From positions 186,001 to 250,000 of the forward strand of contig NZ_RSFW01000014.1 in the NCBI RefSeq assembly GCF_003937825.1: DNA of 64,000 nt, given 5' to 3'. The notes below the pieces were generated by a model, which was given only the letters and a program-made list of their open reading frames with translations, had not been told where the DNA came from and ran no database searches. The number at the start of each line of letters is the position of its first letter. The first letter of the stretch is position 1. The DNA comes from Mesobacillus subterraneus (GTDB taxonomy: Bacteria > Bacillota > Bacilli > Bacillales > Cytobacillaceae). The position numbers and the translations under genes are program-made. This document shows, piece after piece, positions 23,531 to 32,251 of the stretch.

Positions 23531-23662
23531 TAGATCGCCCCCATCATGCTCTCTGGTAACATACGCCACCGTACAATTGTCCATTTGGTTTCATTATACC
23601 CTTAATGGAAATGAAAAGAGTGATCGGAGTATGGCAATTTTCTTACAATTCGATACTCGTGT

Positions 23663-24154
23663 TTACCTTGTTTCCAGCTCCAGCAGTTGCTGCTTCATAG
23701 CAATTCCACCCCGATAGCCGGTAATTTTACCATTTTTCCCGATGACACGATGGCATGGAACAGTGATCAGGACTGGATTCGCTCCGATGGCCGTTCCCAC
23801 CGCTCTCACCGCTGAAGGTTTGCCGACTTTTTCTGCTACCTCTGTATATGTACACGTCTTTCCATAGGGGATTTCCTTCAATGCTGCCCAGACCGCTTCC
23901 TGGAATGGTGTCCCTTTTACATCGAAAGACATCGAGAAGGTTGTGCGACTTCCCTCCAGGTATTCAGCCATTTCGTCCATGAACGGCTTCAAAACCGCTG
24001 TGTTTTCCTGAAACCTGGCACCCGGGAAACGTTTTTCCAGCTCCTCAAACCCCTCATCAGGTGAACCCACATAGCATAAACCATTGGCAGTAGCCGCGAT
24101 CAGTATGTTTCCTTCATTGTATTGAAGCTTGTCATAATATACTTTCCGTTCCAT
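23663..24154 (-). CDS. ogt: Methylated-DNA-protein cysteine methyltransferase
   Basis: Suicide repair protein for O6-alkylguanine, 163 residues. The acceptor motif is intact (VPCHRVIG), preceded by the recognition-helix residues VRAVGTAIGANP. Only the N-terminal ribonuclease-like and C-terminal transferase domains are present; no Ada-type zinc domain. ATG 24154 follows GGAGTGAG. Monocistronic. Gene symbol by family; B. subtilis has more than one paralogue. Confidence 0.9.
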   Translation of the reverse strand: MERKVYYDKLQYNEGNILIAATANGLCYVGSPDEGFEELEKRFPGARFQENTAVLKPFMDEMAEYLEGSRTTFSMSFDVKGTPFQEAVWAALKEIPYGKTCTYTEVAEKVGKPSAVRAVGTAIGANPVLITVPCHRVIGKNGKITGYRGGIAMKQQLLELETR

Positions 24155-24323
24155 GATACTCACTCCTCTGCTGTCTTCATTATATCTCATATAAACCAAT
24201 TACAAGAACAACCGCCAAGAATAAACTCTATTTTCTAAATTTTCTTTACACGCTACAAGGAAACCATTACGATGAATATGGAATGGAAAAACATTCCTAC
24301 TAAAACAAAGGAGGTTCAGGAGC

Positions 24324-24380
24324 ATGGACAATGCAGCAAAAAAGAAGCTTATTTTATCTAAAAAGGAAGATGGCCCATAG
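24324..24380 (+). CDS. Possible 18-residue leader peptide
   Basis: Encodes MDNAAKKKLILSKKEDGP, preceded by AAAGGAGG at an ideal distance and ending 13 bp before the GNAT-fusion gene. The ribosome site is better than that of the downstream gene. It could be a translated leader that couples into the large gene, or a tiny cytosolic peptide. No attenuator hairpin is evident. Confidence 0.4.
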   Translation: MDNAAKKKLILSKKEDGP

Positions 24381-24393
24381 TTAGGGGAGGAGA

Positions 24394-27300
24394 ATGAACG
24401 TGGCACAATTGAACAAGGTAATTCAAATCGTGAAGTATCATGAAGGCCTGGCGGCGGGGGTCGCCAGGATGTGGAATCTGAGTCGTGATGGCTGGGGCGG
24501 CGATACGCGCGTCATGACGGAGGAACAGGTGAAGAAGAAGGAAGCCAACTCGGACAATATCGAGCTTTATCTTGCACTCGATGGCGAGGAGGTCGTTGGT
24601 TACTGCGGTCTGTCTGAGTACAAGGAGGATACAGGCTCGCTGTATATCCCCCTGCTCAATGTACGCCCGGATTATCAAGGACATAAGATCGGCAAAAAGC
24701 TTGTGCTTCAGGCGCTGGATAAAACGGTGGAGCTGGGCTGGCCCCGCCTTGACCTTTACACCTGGGCCGGGAATACAAAGGCTGTTCCGCTCTATAAAAA
24801 ATGCGGCTTTTTCTGGGAAGACAGGGATGATTCAACCCACTTGATGAATTTCATTCCGCAGGTCCTGAACACACCGCTATTAAAACCGGTTTTTGAAAAA
24901 GTGGATTGGTATGAAAACAGTACAAGATTAATAGAAGTGAAGCCGGATGGCATCAAAGAGAATGAGTTCACGTTCTATGAATACAGCTGGCAGAACGGAG
25001 ACACATCAGCGAGGGTTCATTTCGAACGAACAAGCCGCGGCATCAGCCTGATCGAAACGGATGAGTTCCTCCTGCAGATGAAGATGGCGGACCATGAAGT
25101 GATTCAGGAGGAAAAAAGAGATTTCGAGATTACAGTCGTTAACAAAGGCGGATCTCCCCTTAGCTTTAAAGCCGGCGGCACGGATGACGGGCGCGTGAAG
25201 TATGATTTTACGGCGGAAGAAATCGTAGAAGAGGAGCTGACCATCTCTGCTCCATTCACGGTGGAAAAAGGTGAAGAACCAAGCCACTGGCGGACGCATC
25301 CAGGAATTAAGGCCACAGTTTGGATCAACGGGCTTGCATGCGAGTTGAAGCTGGGGGTTTTCCCGATCAACCCGGCTAAAATAGAAGCCAGCTGCTCTGG
25401 CAATCTATCTTTCCTGGAAAACGAAACGTCTATTGAAGTAGAAATAACCAATAACCTGAGAGAGTCTGCAGAATTTCTAGTAAACTTTCCTGAAGACGAC
25501 CAGGTCGTCCTGGAAAATCGGTCGTTTACAGTGGATGTTCCTGCCGGCGGACGGAAGTCGGTGTCTGTCCCTTTAACGGTAAAACAGCACGGCTTTTACA
25601 ATCCTGAGCTGACCATTACAGCAGCAAAAGCGGATGGCCAAAAGCTTGTGTTCGAGCAGGAGGTCTCTGTTGCTTTCAAAGGTCTTGGCGAAAAATTCGG
25701 CGGTGAATCAAAGGATTTCTGGCATATTTTCAACGGTCTGGGACAAATCAATGTCCGCAAACGGGACCTGTTGACGACCGCAGCTAGAAACACTAAAAAG
25801 AATCAGCCAGTTGCTTTCCTGACGCCGAAGCTAGGCAAACCCTATTCTCTCGAGTTCACCAAGAAAAAACCTTCCTCGGTTACCTGGGAGAAACAGGATT
25901 CCTGGATTGATTTGAAAATTGTCCTGGAATCGGCCGAGATGGAAGGAATGCATGTGACCCAAACCTACCGTTTATTTGGCGATGGAATTCTCCACACCTG
26001 GGCAGAAGTTGAAAATAAGGGTGGTAGCATTTTCCCTGATGTTGCTTTTAGCCAGCCTGTTTATCATGACCTCGAGCAGGTATACTTCCCGCTTGACGGC
26101 GATGTTGTCTATTTTTCCGAAAATCGGATCATGGAGATCGGCGAGCTGGATTCGAAGAGAATCACCGGAAACTGGTATTTTTCTGAAGGGCCGTCTGGCA
26201 AGATCGGTTTGGCGTGGTCTGAAGACAGCAGCGCCGGTCCGGAAAGCTGGCAGTTCATCATCGAGGACCAATTTGGCAAAATGGAGCCGGGAGATAAAGC
26301 TGCGTCAGGCATCATCACCCTGTCACTCGGTGCGTTCCAGCATGTCGATGAATTCATCGAATATGCACAGCAGCGGCCAGTACAGAAGAAGATTGACCCG
26401 GCGAATGAGCTAAGCTTCAAGGTTGATGAGCTCGTCATCACTCCAGATACGGACCCGGCTGTCACGTTAAAAACATACCGAAACAGCTACCTTGATGGAG
26501 TACTAACGGTCGGCAATGAGACCCATGCCATTGCTGCAGAGACGGAGAAAACCGCCTATTCCACGACGGTGCCACATTCAGCGGCAGAACCCGTGTCCAT
26601 TTTAGAAGCCGCATACGCAGGCAACGGGACGGAAGCCAGATTCAGAGAGCTGCTTCTCTCTCCTTCAGGAAGCGTTTCTGCTGAAATGCAGGATGGTACT
26701 TTCGTTATTGATAACGGTGTTGTCACTTTGAAGGCAGACCCTGGTTTTTATCCGGGACTCTATTCGCTGATTGTGGATGGACATGAATGGCTCGATCATT
26801 CCTATCCTGAGCTGGCGGCGAAAAGCTGGTGGAATCCATGGGCAGGCGGCATGAAGACCGCACCTAATGGGATCAATACTTTTTCGTTATTAAATGAAAG
26901 CAGCCATGCTAAAGTAGTGGAAGTGACGGACAGAGAAGGCAACAAATGGTCCGGCCTGGGGATCACCACCGAGTTCAGTGAGCATAAACAGTGGAAAGGC
27001 GTACAGTACACGCAATATTATTTGATGCTTCCGGGCGTGCCGGTTGTCGCTTCTTTTACAGAAGTGAATGACCATGCTGGGAAAAACCTTGTTGATGAAG
27101 TTTGGATCACAGACCTGTTCCTCGGTGGAAACAAGCTGACAGATGTGCAAATTTCAGTCAATGACAGACAGCAGGGATATGCCTACCATGCAGGCAGCCA
27201 GGAAATCCCGCTGCTTTTGGATGGAGATTCCTATTTTAGCTCGAATAGCTCGAAGGATAAGCTATACTTTGTTCCAAACAATGAAGCCCTTCCGACAGAA

Positions 27301-27441
27301 GCGTATACCAATAAAGAAGTTCTGCAGCTCGCCTCCAAACATAAAGGCGAATTCACAAAGAGTTCCCCTCTATTCATGCTGTTTGATAAGCGCAGGCTGA
27401 CCGGCGACTTGCTGAAGAAACTGAGAAGAGTTCAATTTTAA
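24394..27441 (+). CDS. GNAT acetyltransferase fused to a large C-terminal region
   Basis: 1015 residues, no signal peptide. Residues about 10-160 form a GNAT domain (PLLNVRPDYQGHKIGKKLV is the acetyl-CoA loop; YKKCGFFWEDR is the C-terminal strand). The rest (about 165-1015) is beta-rich. It looks like a series of beta-sandwich modules, including an Ig-like stretch (about 330-430) and a C-terminal region with mutarotase-like character (GHEWLDHSYPELAAKSWWNPWAGG). I do not recognise a named family for it. It is followed after 11 bp by an amidohydrolase gene with its own ribosome site, so the two form an operon. Acetylation or degradation of a sugar-linked substrate is conceivable but unproven. 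Confidence 0.8.
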   Translation: MNVAQLNKVIQIVKYHEGLAAGVARMWNLSRDGWGGDTRVMTEEQVKKKEANSDNIELYLALDGEEVVGYCGLSEYKEDTGSLYIPLLNVRPDYQGHKIGKKLVLQALDKTVELGWPRLDLYTWAGNTKAVPLYKKCGFFWEDRDDSTHLMNFIPQVLNTPLLKPVFEKVDWYENSTRLIEVKPDGIKENEFTFYEYSWQNGDTSARVHFERTSRGISLIETDEFLLQMKMADHEVIQEEKRDFEITVVNKGGSPLSFKAGGTDDGRVKYDFTAEEIVEEELTISAPFTVEKGEEPSHWRTHPGIKATVWINGLACELKLGVFPINPAKIEASCSGNLSFLENETSIEVEITNNLRESAEFLVNFPEDDQVVLENRSFTVDVPAGGRKSVSVPLTVKQHGFYNPELTITAAKADGQKLVFEQEVSVAFKGLGEKFGGESKDFWHIFNGLGQINVRKRDLLTTAARNTKKNQPVAFLTPKLGKPYSLEFTKKKPSSVTWEKQDSWIDLKIVLESAEMEGMHVTQTYRLFGDGILHTWAEVENKGGSIFPDVAFSQPVYHDLEQVYFPLDGDVVYFSENRIMEIGELDSKRITGNWYFSEGPSGKIGLAWSEDSSAGPESWQFIIEDQFGKMEPGDKAASGIITLSLGAFQHVDEFIEYAQQRPVQKKIDPANELSFKVDELVITPDTDPAVTLKTYRNSYLDGVLTVGNETHAIAAETEKTAYSTTVPHSAAEPVSILEAAYAGNGTEARFRELLLSPSGSVSAEMQDGTFVIDNGVVTLKADPGFYPGLYSLIVDGHEWLDHSYPELAAKSWWNPWAGGMKTAPNGINTFSLLNESSHAKVVEVTDREGNKWSGLGITTEFSEHKQWKGVQYTQYYLMLPGVPVVASFTEVNDHAGKNLVDEVWITDLFLGGNKLTDVQISVNDRQQGYAYHAGSQEIPLLLDGDSYFSSNSSKDKLYFVPNNEALPTEAYTNKEVLQLASKHKGEFTKSSPLFMLFDKRRLTGDLLKKLRRVQF

Positions 27442-27452
27442 AAGGAGAAACC

Positions 27453-28316
27453 ATGAAAATCATCGATGCCCATATGCACCTTTCAAACATAAAATCCTTT
27501 TATGAGACAGCAGAGAAGCTGTCATTCGTGGATTATTCCAATGCCGGCATCCTGAAGGAATACAAGGAAGCCAACGTCGTCCTCGGGATCGGCATGGGGC
27601 TTACGGAGACCGGGAAGATGGGCTTCCCGGATTATCATGCCGTGACGCCAATGGGGCTGGATTTGGAGGCTGAAGTTCCGGACAATATTTTCTGCTGTTC
27701 CGGAGTCAATCCTTATGATCTAGACGAAGCGGCACTCACCCGCCTTGAGGAATCGCTGCAAAACCCGAAGACGGTCGGGATCAAGATTTACCTGGGCTAT
27801 TACCCTTTTTATGCCTATGATGAAGTGTACGAACCGGTCTACAAGCTGGCGGCGAAATACCAGCTTCCAGTCGTATTCCACACCGGTGACACGTATTCTG
27901 AACGTGGTTACCTGAAGTATTCACATCCGCTGGCGATTGACGAGGTCGCGGTCAACCACCGAGATGTGAATTTCATGATGGCCCACTTTGGAGACCCGTG
28001 GACGTTGACCGGGGCGGAAATCATCTATAAAAATCCGAATGTCTATGCCGATTTGTCAGGACTGATCGTCGGCACGAAGGCAGAGCTGGATAAACGCAGC
28101 CAGGGCCGGTTCCTTGACCACCTGCGCCACGCACTGGAATTCGCCGACTCGTATGACAAACTGATTTTCGGCACAGACTGGCCTCTGATTCCAATCGGTC
28201 CTTACATCGAGTTTATCAAGAACCTGATTCCACCCGAGCACCATGAAGACGTATTTTACAATACCGCTTTGAAGGTTTTTCCGAAGATTAAGCCGTTTTT
28301 AAAGCAAATTGAGTGA
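27453..28316 (+). CDS. Amidohydrolase (Amidohydro_2-type TIM barrel)
   Basis: 287 residues, metal-dependent hydrolase. HMH at residues 7-9 (IDAHMHL) supplies two metal ligands, PVVFHTGD a third (near 145), MAHFGDP a fourth, and IFGTDWPL the catalytic aspartate. This is typical of the ACMSD/2-pyrone-dicarboxylate lactonase-like group. AAAGGAG precedes ATG 27453. Partner of the GNAT fusion; it could deacylate or decarboxylate the same metabolite. Confidence 0.82.
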   Translation: MKIIDAHMHLSNIKSFYETAEKLSFVDYSNAGILKEYKEANVVLGIGMGLTETGKMGFPDYHAVTPMGLDLEAEVPDNIFCCSGVNPYDLDEAALTRLEESLQNPKTVGIKIYLGYYPFYAYDEVYEPVYKLAAKYQLPVVFHTGDTYSERGYLKYSHPLAIDEVAVNHRDVNFMMAHFGDPWTLTGAEIIYKNPNVYADLSGLIVGTKAELDKRSQGRFLDHLRHALEFADSYDKLIFGTDWPLIPIGPYIEFIKNLIPPEHHEDVFYNTALKVFPKIKPFLKQIE

Positions 28317-28354
28317 AGTCCTATTATCTTTATAGTGAAATCATTAGATTCAAA

Positions 28355-28393
28355 AAAGAGAGAAGTCCCATTATCACAATGATAATGGGACTT
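28355..28393. terminator. Terminator between convergent genes
   Basis: AAGTCCCATTATC (28363-28375) pairs with GATAATGGGACTT (28381-28393); the minus strand continues CTCTCTTTTTTG. Confidence 0.85.
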
Positions 28394-28400
28394 CCGCTGT

Positions 28401-29357
28401 TTATAAATACCTTTCGAGCCAGGAAGTCAGATGCTTGGCGGCTTCTGGATGAATTGGCTTGCCGACCGTATTGAGATAATCTTTTTTATAGTTCGATGGG
28501 GCAATCGGTGTAAGCTGCTCCTTCAGGCCATGGTCCATGTTTTCGACCACATGCCACTCGTACTCGCCTTGAATGAATTGCTCAGCTCGTTTTAAATTCT
28601 CCGTATTCGTCTGAAAATCCTTTGATCCGCTGATGGCAAGTACCGGGCAGTTCGCTTTTGTTAGGACTTCTTCTATGTCCAGGGCAAAATGCTCCCTGAA
28701 ATACTTGGCCGGCATTTTAATGAAGCCCAGTAGTTTAATGACATCTTTATCTGAATCTAACATCTTCTGATAAGTTGACTGGGACTGCTTTTCATTTTTT
28801 TCAATTGTATTGAACTTGTTAATGATAAAACCCTGGATTCCCTTTTTCCCTCTTAGTTCTTTATAGAGCTGCTGTCTCTGATAATCCAGTGCTTGCCTCG
28901 CATTTTCCCCAGCCCCGCTGAGCAGAACCAGACCAGCTGCTGGCCTTCTCGCATTGAGGGCCGTCCCGACCATGCATCCCTCGCTGTGACCGACAATGAT
29001 CATTTTCGAATCGTCTACCTTCGGATGGGCAGCAAGCAGATCCAGCGCTGCTTCGGCATCATTCAGCGCATCAGACAGTCCGGCAGTATGATAGTCTCCC
29101 CCGCTTTCGCCAATTCCCCGTTTATCATAGCGGAACGTCACAAACCCCATTGATGTACAAAGTTCAGCCAGGTCTTTATAAAGGTCAAACTTAAATTTCC
29201 CTTTCGGCGTGCTGCCATCGCGATTCAGTTTGCCTGAACCCGCGAGGAACAGGACCGTTGGATAGCTATCCTTGCCTTGGTCTGGAATCAATAATGTACC
29301 TTTTAATGTGACATCACTGTTAAATGAAATTTCCTCTTTAACCATCTGGGCGTTCAT
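28401..29357 (-). CDS. Alpha/beta hydrolase
   Basis: 318 residues, cytoplasmic serine hydrolase. The nucleophile elbow is GHSEG (in MIIVGHSEGCMVG), with DKRGIGESGG upstream, an aspartate in AISGSKDFQTN and a histidine in ENMDHGLK, so the triad is complete. The substrate is unknown. ATG 29357 overlaps the end of the upstream regulator by about 20 nt, indicating translational coupling. Confidence 0.85.
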   Translation of the reverse strand: MNAQMVKEEISFNSDVTLKGTLLIPDQGKDSYPTVLFLAGSGKLNRDGSTPKGKFKFDLYKDLAELCTSMGFVTFRYDKRGIGESGGDYHTAGLSDALNDAEAALDLLAAHPKVDDSKMIIVGHSEGCMVGTALNARRPAAGLVLLSGAGENARQALDYQRQQLYKELRGKKGIQGFIINKFNTIEKNEKQSQSTYQKMLDSDKDVIKLLGFIKMPAKYFREHFALDIEEVLTKANCPVLAISGSKDFQTNTENLKRAEQFIQGEYEWHVVENMDHGLKEQLTPIAPSNYKKDYLNTVGKPIHPEAAKHLTSWLERYL

Positions 29358-29910
29358 TATCCTTATTTCCCTCTTCAATGCTATGTTGGGTTGTTAAAAT
29401 ATTCGTGACCGTACGTTTCTTTCGATGCGGCGCTTCCTCATTGTGAAGAAGCGGCGTGATCAATTCCACATACTTCCTGATGAATTCACTGTACTCCTCG
29501 TCGCTTGCGTAAATAGACGCCTGCCTAAAGCTCACCATATCTTTTTCAAAGTCGTAATCTGGCTGGCTCAGATACGCTTCAAAATCCATAAGCACTAGGC
29601 CAAGGAATTTCATGAAATACTCAAGGTGCTCCTCCGGTCCAGCGTTAAGCACCTCTTCCCTTGAAAGAACTTCATTGTTTTTCGGCAGGGCATAGACTTT
29701 TTCAACCGTTCCCCTTATCTGATTCTCCTCCACCACCTCAATGATTTCAGCATCAAGCAATTTTTTCAGATGGCGATACAATGTCGCCTGTGGCACCTCC
29801 GGCAGCTTCTCCGCAATCTGCTGGACCGTCTTCCTCCTCCCGCTGGCTAACGTTTGAAGAACCTTCATCCGTACTGGGTGTAAAATCAAATCTGCTTTCG
29901 TTTCCTTCAT
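29338..29910 (-). CDS. HTH regulator (ArsR/HTH_20-like) of the hydrolase gene
   Basis: 190 residues. The N-terminal winged helix (about 5-75) reads LHPVRMKVLQTLASGRRKTVQQIAEKLPEVPQATLYRHLKKLLDAEII. The C-terminal half is helical and may bind a ligand or mediate dimerisation. No metal-binding cysteines. AGGTGA precedes ATG 29910. The AT-rich inverted repeat TTATTAT...ATAATAA at 29941-29962 is a candidate operator. Confidence 0.75.
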   Translation of the reverse strand: MKETKADLILHPVRMKVLQTLASGRRKTVQQIAEKLPEVPQATLYRHLKKLLDAEIIEVVEENQIRGTVEKVYALPKNNEVLSREEVLNAGPEEHLEYFMKFLGLVLMDFEAYLSQPDYDFEKDMVSFRQASIYASDEEYSEFIRKYVELITPLLHNEEAPHRKKRTVTNILTTQHSIEEGNKDNERPDG

Positions 29911-30011
29911 CGTGATCACCTGCTGTGTATAAGTTTGCGATTATTATCATTATCAATAATAATAATATAATTGGTTTTGAAATTATTGTCAATATCGTTT
30001 TGAAAATTTTA

Positions 30012-30039
30012 TAAAAAAACTCCTGCGCACTGCAGGAGT
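30012..30039 (-). terminator. Terminator of the AspT-like transporter gene
   Basis: ACTCCTGC (30019-30026) pairs with GCAGGAGT (30032-30039), followed on the minus strand by TTTTTTTATAAAA. Confidence 0.85.
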
Positions 30040-30047
30040 CTTCGTTG

Positions 30048-31646
30048 TTATAAAAAGAAAATCAAAATCTGTGAGGCGATGGCGACGGAGATGAGCGCGA
30101 ATGGATAGGCGGCTGCGTAGGCAATCGATGGTTCTTCAGAGTCCATGAGCTGGTTTGTTGCTCCCAGTCCGGGTGTGCTTGTCATTCCGCCGCATAGGGC
30201 TCCTAATGAATGGATGATGCTCAGCTTGAACAGTTTTCTCGCGATAAAATAACCCGCGATGACTGGGAGGATTGTGATGATTGCACCGCCAATCACGAGA
30301 TTAAAGCCTTCCTGCTGGATGACCTGGACAATCCCTTGTCCAGCCGTCGTGCCGGCGCCTGCCAGGAATAGCACCAGGCCGATATCACGGATCACATGGT
30401 TTGACGGCTGGTAATAGCGTGCATGGAACGGACCGAGTTTGCCGAAATGGCCAATGATCAAGGCAATGAACAGCGGCCCTCCGGCAACACCAAAGGTTAT
30501 CGTGCCGAGCTTAGGAAAATGGATCGGAATCATGCCGGCGAGGACTCCAAGCAGCAAGACCAGACTGAGCGAAAGGATATGGATATTTGTAACGGTCAGT
30601 TTTTTCCTGGTGAACAGTTTCTCGACGTCGTCCAGACGGTCTTTACTGCTGACCAGCGTCAGCACATCCCCGCGCTCCAGACGCCATTTTGAGTTCTGAT
30701 TAAACTCAAAACCGCCGCGTTCAATCCTGGTAACGGTCACGCCATAGGTTCGTCTCAACTCGAGCTCCCTGATCGTTTTTCCAATCAGTTCGTGTGAATC
30801 CACCGTCACCTTGCGCAGCTCGACATGGTCATGGTTCTCGACATTGGTCTCGACCTGCCTGCCGATATCCTCACAAAGCTTTTCCAGATCATGACCCAGT
30901 CCGACGGCAACGAGCCGGTCTCCAGTCAGGATAACTGTATCGTTCAGGGCAATGATGTTGCGATCGCCGCGGATGACCCGGCTGATGACGACGGAATTGT
31001 ACTGATTGAACTGGAGTTCTTTTAATGTCCTTTTATTGATTGCCGGATCTGTTACTTCGATCGTCATCGCTTCCGGCGACTCTTCGTTGCGAACAGGACC
31101 AGATTTCTTTTTCAAATCCTCTGCTAAATCAGCCTTCAGCACCCGCGGCAATAGCTGCACAAACAGCACGACTGCGAGCACACCAAATGGATAGGCAATT
31201 CCGTATCCGACCGATGCGAGCGGATCCCCCGTTGCCTGAAGCGCGGCTGCCAGACCCGGCGTGCTTGTCAGCGCCCCGGTCATGATCCCGATGCTCAAAG
31301 CCGGTGACAGATTGAACAGCTTGGACACGATGATCGTCGTGACGGAAGCCACAAGCACGACCAGCAGGCTGATGATCCCGAACACCACCCCGCTCGTTTT
31401 CATCATCCTGAAAAAGCGCGGTCCGGCTGATAAGCCGACTGCGACTATGAATAGCCCGAGACCGAGCTGCTGGACGACCGATGAAACCTGGTAGCCGAAA
31501 TGGCCGAACACCATCGCGGCCAGCAGCACACCGGAGGTCCCGAGACTGAGCCCGCGGATTTTCACTTCGCCCAGAGCTGAGCCAACGAACAATATGACAA
31601 ACAATAAGATCAACGGTTCCTCAAGCAAACCAATTATGCCATCCAC
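30048..31646 (-). CDS. AspT/YidE-family transporter with TrkA-C domains
   Basis: About 532 residues. Two membrane halves (about 5-165 and 370-532), each with the duplicated motif GALTSTPGLAA / GGMTSTPGLGA, flank two RCK_C domains (about 200-355). This is the layout of the aspartate:alanine exchanger family. The substrate may be aspartate, alanine or another organic acid. I choose GTG 31646, 8 nt after GGAGG; the TTG at 31661 overlaps that site. Monocistronic. Confidence 0.88.
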   Translation of the reverse strand: MDGIIGLLEEPLILLFVILFVGSALGEVKIRGLSLGTSGVLLAAMVFGHFGYQVSSVVQQLGLGLFIVAVGLSAGPRFFRMMKTSGVVFGIISLLVVLVASVTTIIVSKLFNLSPALSIGIMTGALTSTPGLAAALQATGDPLASVGYGIAYPFGVLAVVLFVQLLPRVLKADLAEDLKKKSGPVRNEESPEAMTIEVTDPAINKRTLKELQFNQYNSVVISRVIRGDRNIIALNDTVILTGDRLVAVGLGHDLEKLCEDIGRQVETNVENHDHVELRKVTVDSHELIGKTIRELELRRTYGVTVTRIERGGFEFNQNSKWRLERGDVLTLVSSKDRLDDVEKLFTRKKLTVTNIHILSLSLVLLLGVLAGMIPIHFPKLGTITFGVAGGPLFIALIIGHFGKLGPFHARYYQPSNHVIRDIGLVLFLAGAGTTAGQGIVQVIQQEGFNLVIGGAIITILPVIAGYFIARKLFKLSIIHSLGALCGGMTSTPGLGATNQLMDSEEPSIAYAAAYPFALISVAIASQILIFFL

Positions 31647-31780
31647 TGATGATTCCTCCAAATGAGTAAAAATCTATACCACCTAGATTATCACGCTGGC
31701 GAGCTATTTCATAACTTTAGCGTGACGAATTTGGTACAAAACAGAGGGACGGTTCTTGTGTTTTGAGTGGCGTCAGGGCC

Positions 31781-31885
31781 CAACGGGGAATATATCGTCT
31801 TCAACGGGGAATATCTTTCATCCAACGGGGAATAAATCGTGCTCAACGGGGAATATCCTCGTCCCAACGGGGAATAACGTCCTGA
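31781..31885. repeat. 21-bp phased array B (core CAACGGGGAATA)
   Basis: The 12-bp core CAACGGGGAATA starts at 31781, 31802, 31823, 31844 and 31865, exactly 21 bp apart and perfectly conserved; the 9 bp between copies differ. In one plus frame it reads QRGIxxx repeatedly without a start codon or ribosome site. Upstream, 31741-31768 resembles a GAGGGACGGTTCT piece I remember as recurring between genes in Bacillus. Confidence 0.92.
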
Positions 31886-31913
31886 TTTTAACTAATAGTT
31901 GTTATATAAATAG

Positions 31914-31941
31914 AAAAAACTCAACCCTTTAAGGGCTGAGT
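31914..31941 (-). terminator. Terminator of the yclNOPQ-hmoA operon
   Basis: ACTCAACCCTT pairs with AAGGGCTGAGT (31919-31941, one mismatch); minus-strand tail TTTTTTCTA. Confidence 0.8.
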
Positions 31942-31948
31942 CTTCATT

Positions 31949-32251
31949 TTATATCGCTTCGTACACTTCCTGACTGGATTCTACAATATAATCCGGCTTT
32001 GGCTGGCCGATTTTGGCTTTGTGACCGGCAATATGGTCGGGATTCTTCTCCCAGTTCTTCCAGTCCTGCTCGGATTTCCAGCTGATCATGACGAGGACTT
32101 CTTCGTCACCACGGCGGCTCTTTTTTACCAGGACCTGCTTATCAAGGAAGCCTTCCTGCTGTTCAATCAGCATGCCCTTTTTCGAAAAGCGGTCGATGAC
32201 CTGGCTGGAGTGTCCTTCCTTCACGACGATTCTCTTCATTTGATAAAACAT
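31949..32251 (-). CDS. HmoA-like antibiotic-biosynthesis/haem-degrading monooxygenase
   Basis: 100 residues, single ABM dimeric alpha-beta barrel (VKEGHSSQVIDRFSKKG, QQEGFLDKQVLV, EVLVMISWKSEQDWKNWEKN). It resembles Bacillus HmoA/IsdG-type haem monooxygenases. Its start codon overlaps the yclQ stop (TAATG), so it is part of the Fur-controlled siderophore operon, which supports a role in iron release. The haem ligand histidine cannot be assigned with confidence. Confidence 0.78.
   Translation of the reverse strand: MFYQMKRIVVKEGHSSQVIDRFSKKGMLIEQQEGFLDKQVLVKKSRRGDEEVLVMISWKSEQDWKNWEKNPDHIAGHKAKIGQPKPDYIVESSQEVYEAI

Noticed and set aside
31781-31885. CRISPR array or coding heptad repeat
   Set aside because: Spacers of 9 bp are too short for CRISPR; the frame has no start or ribosome site and ends at a stop.
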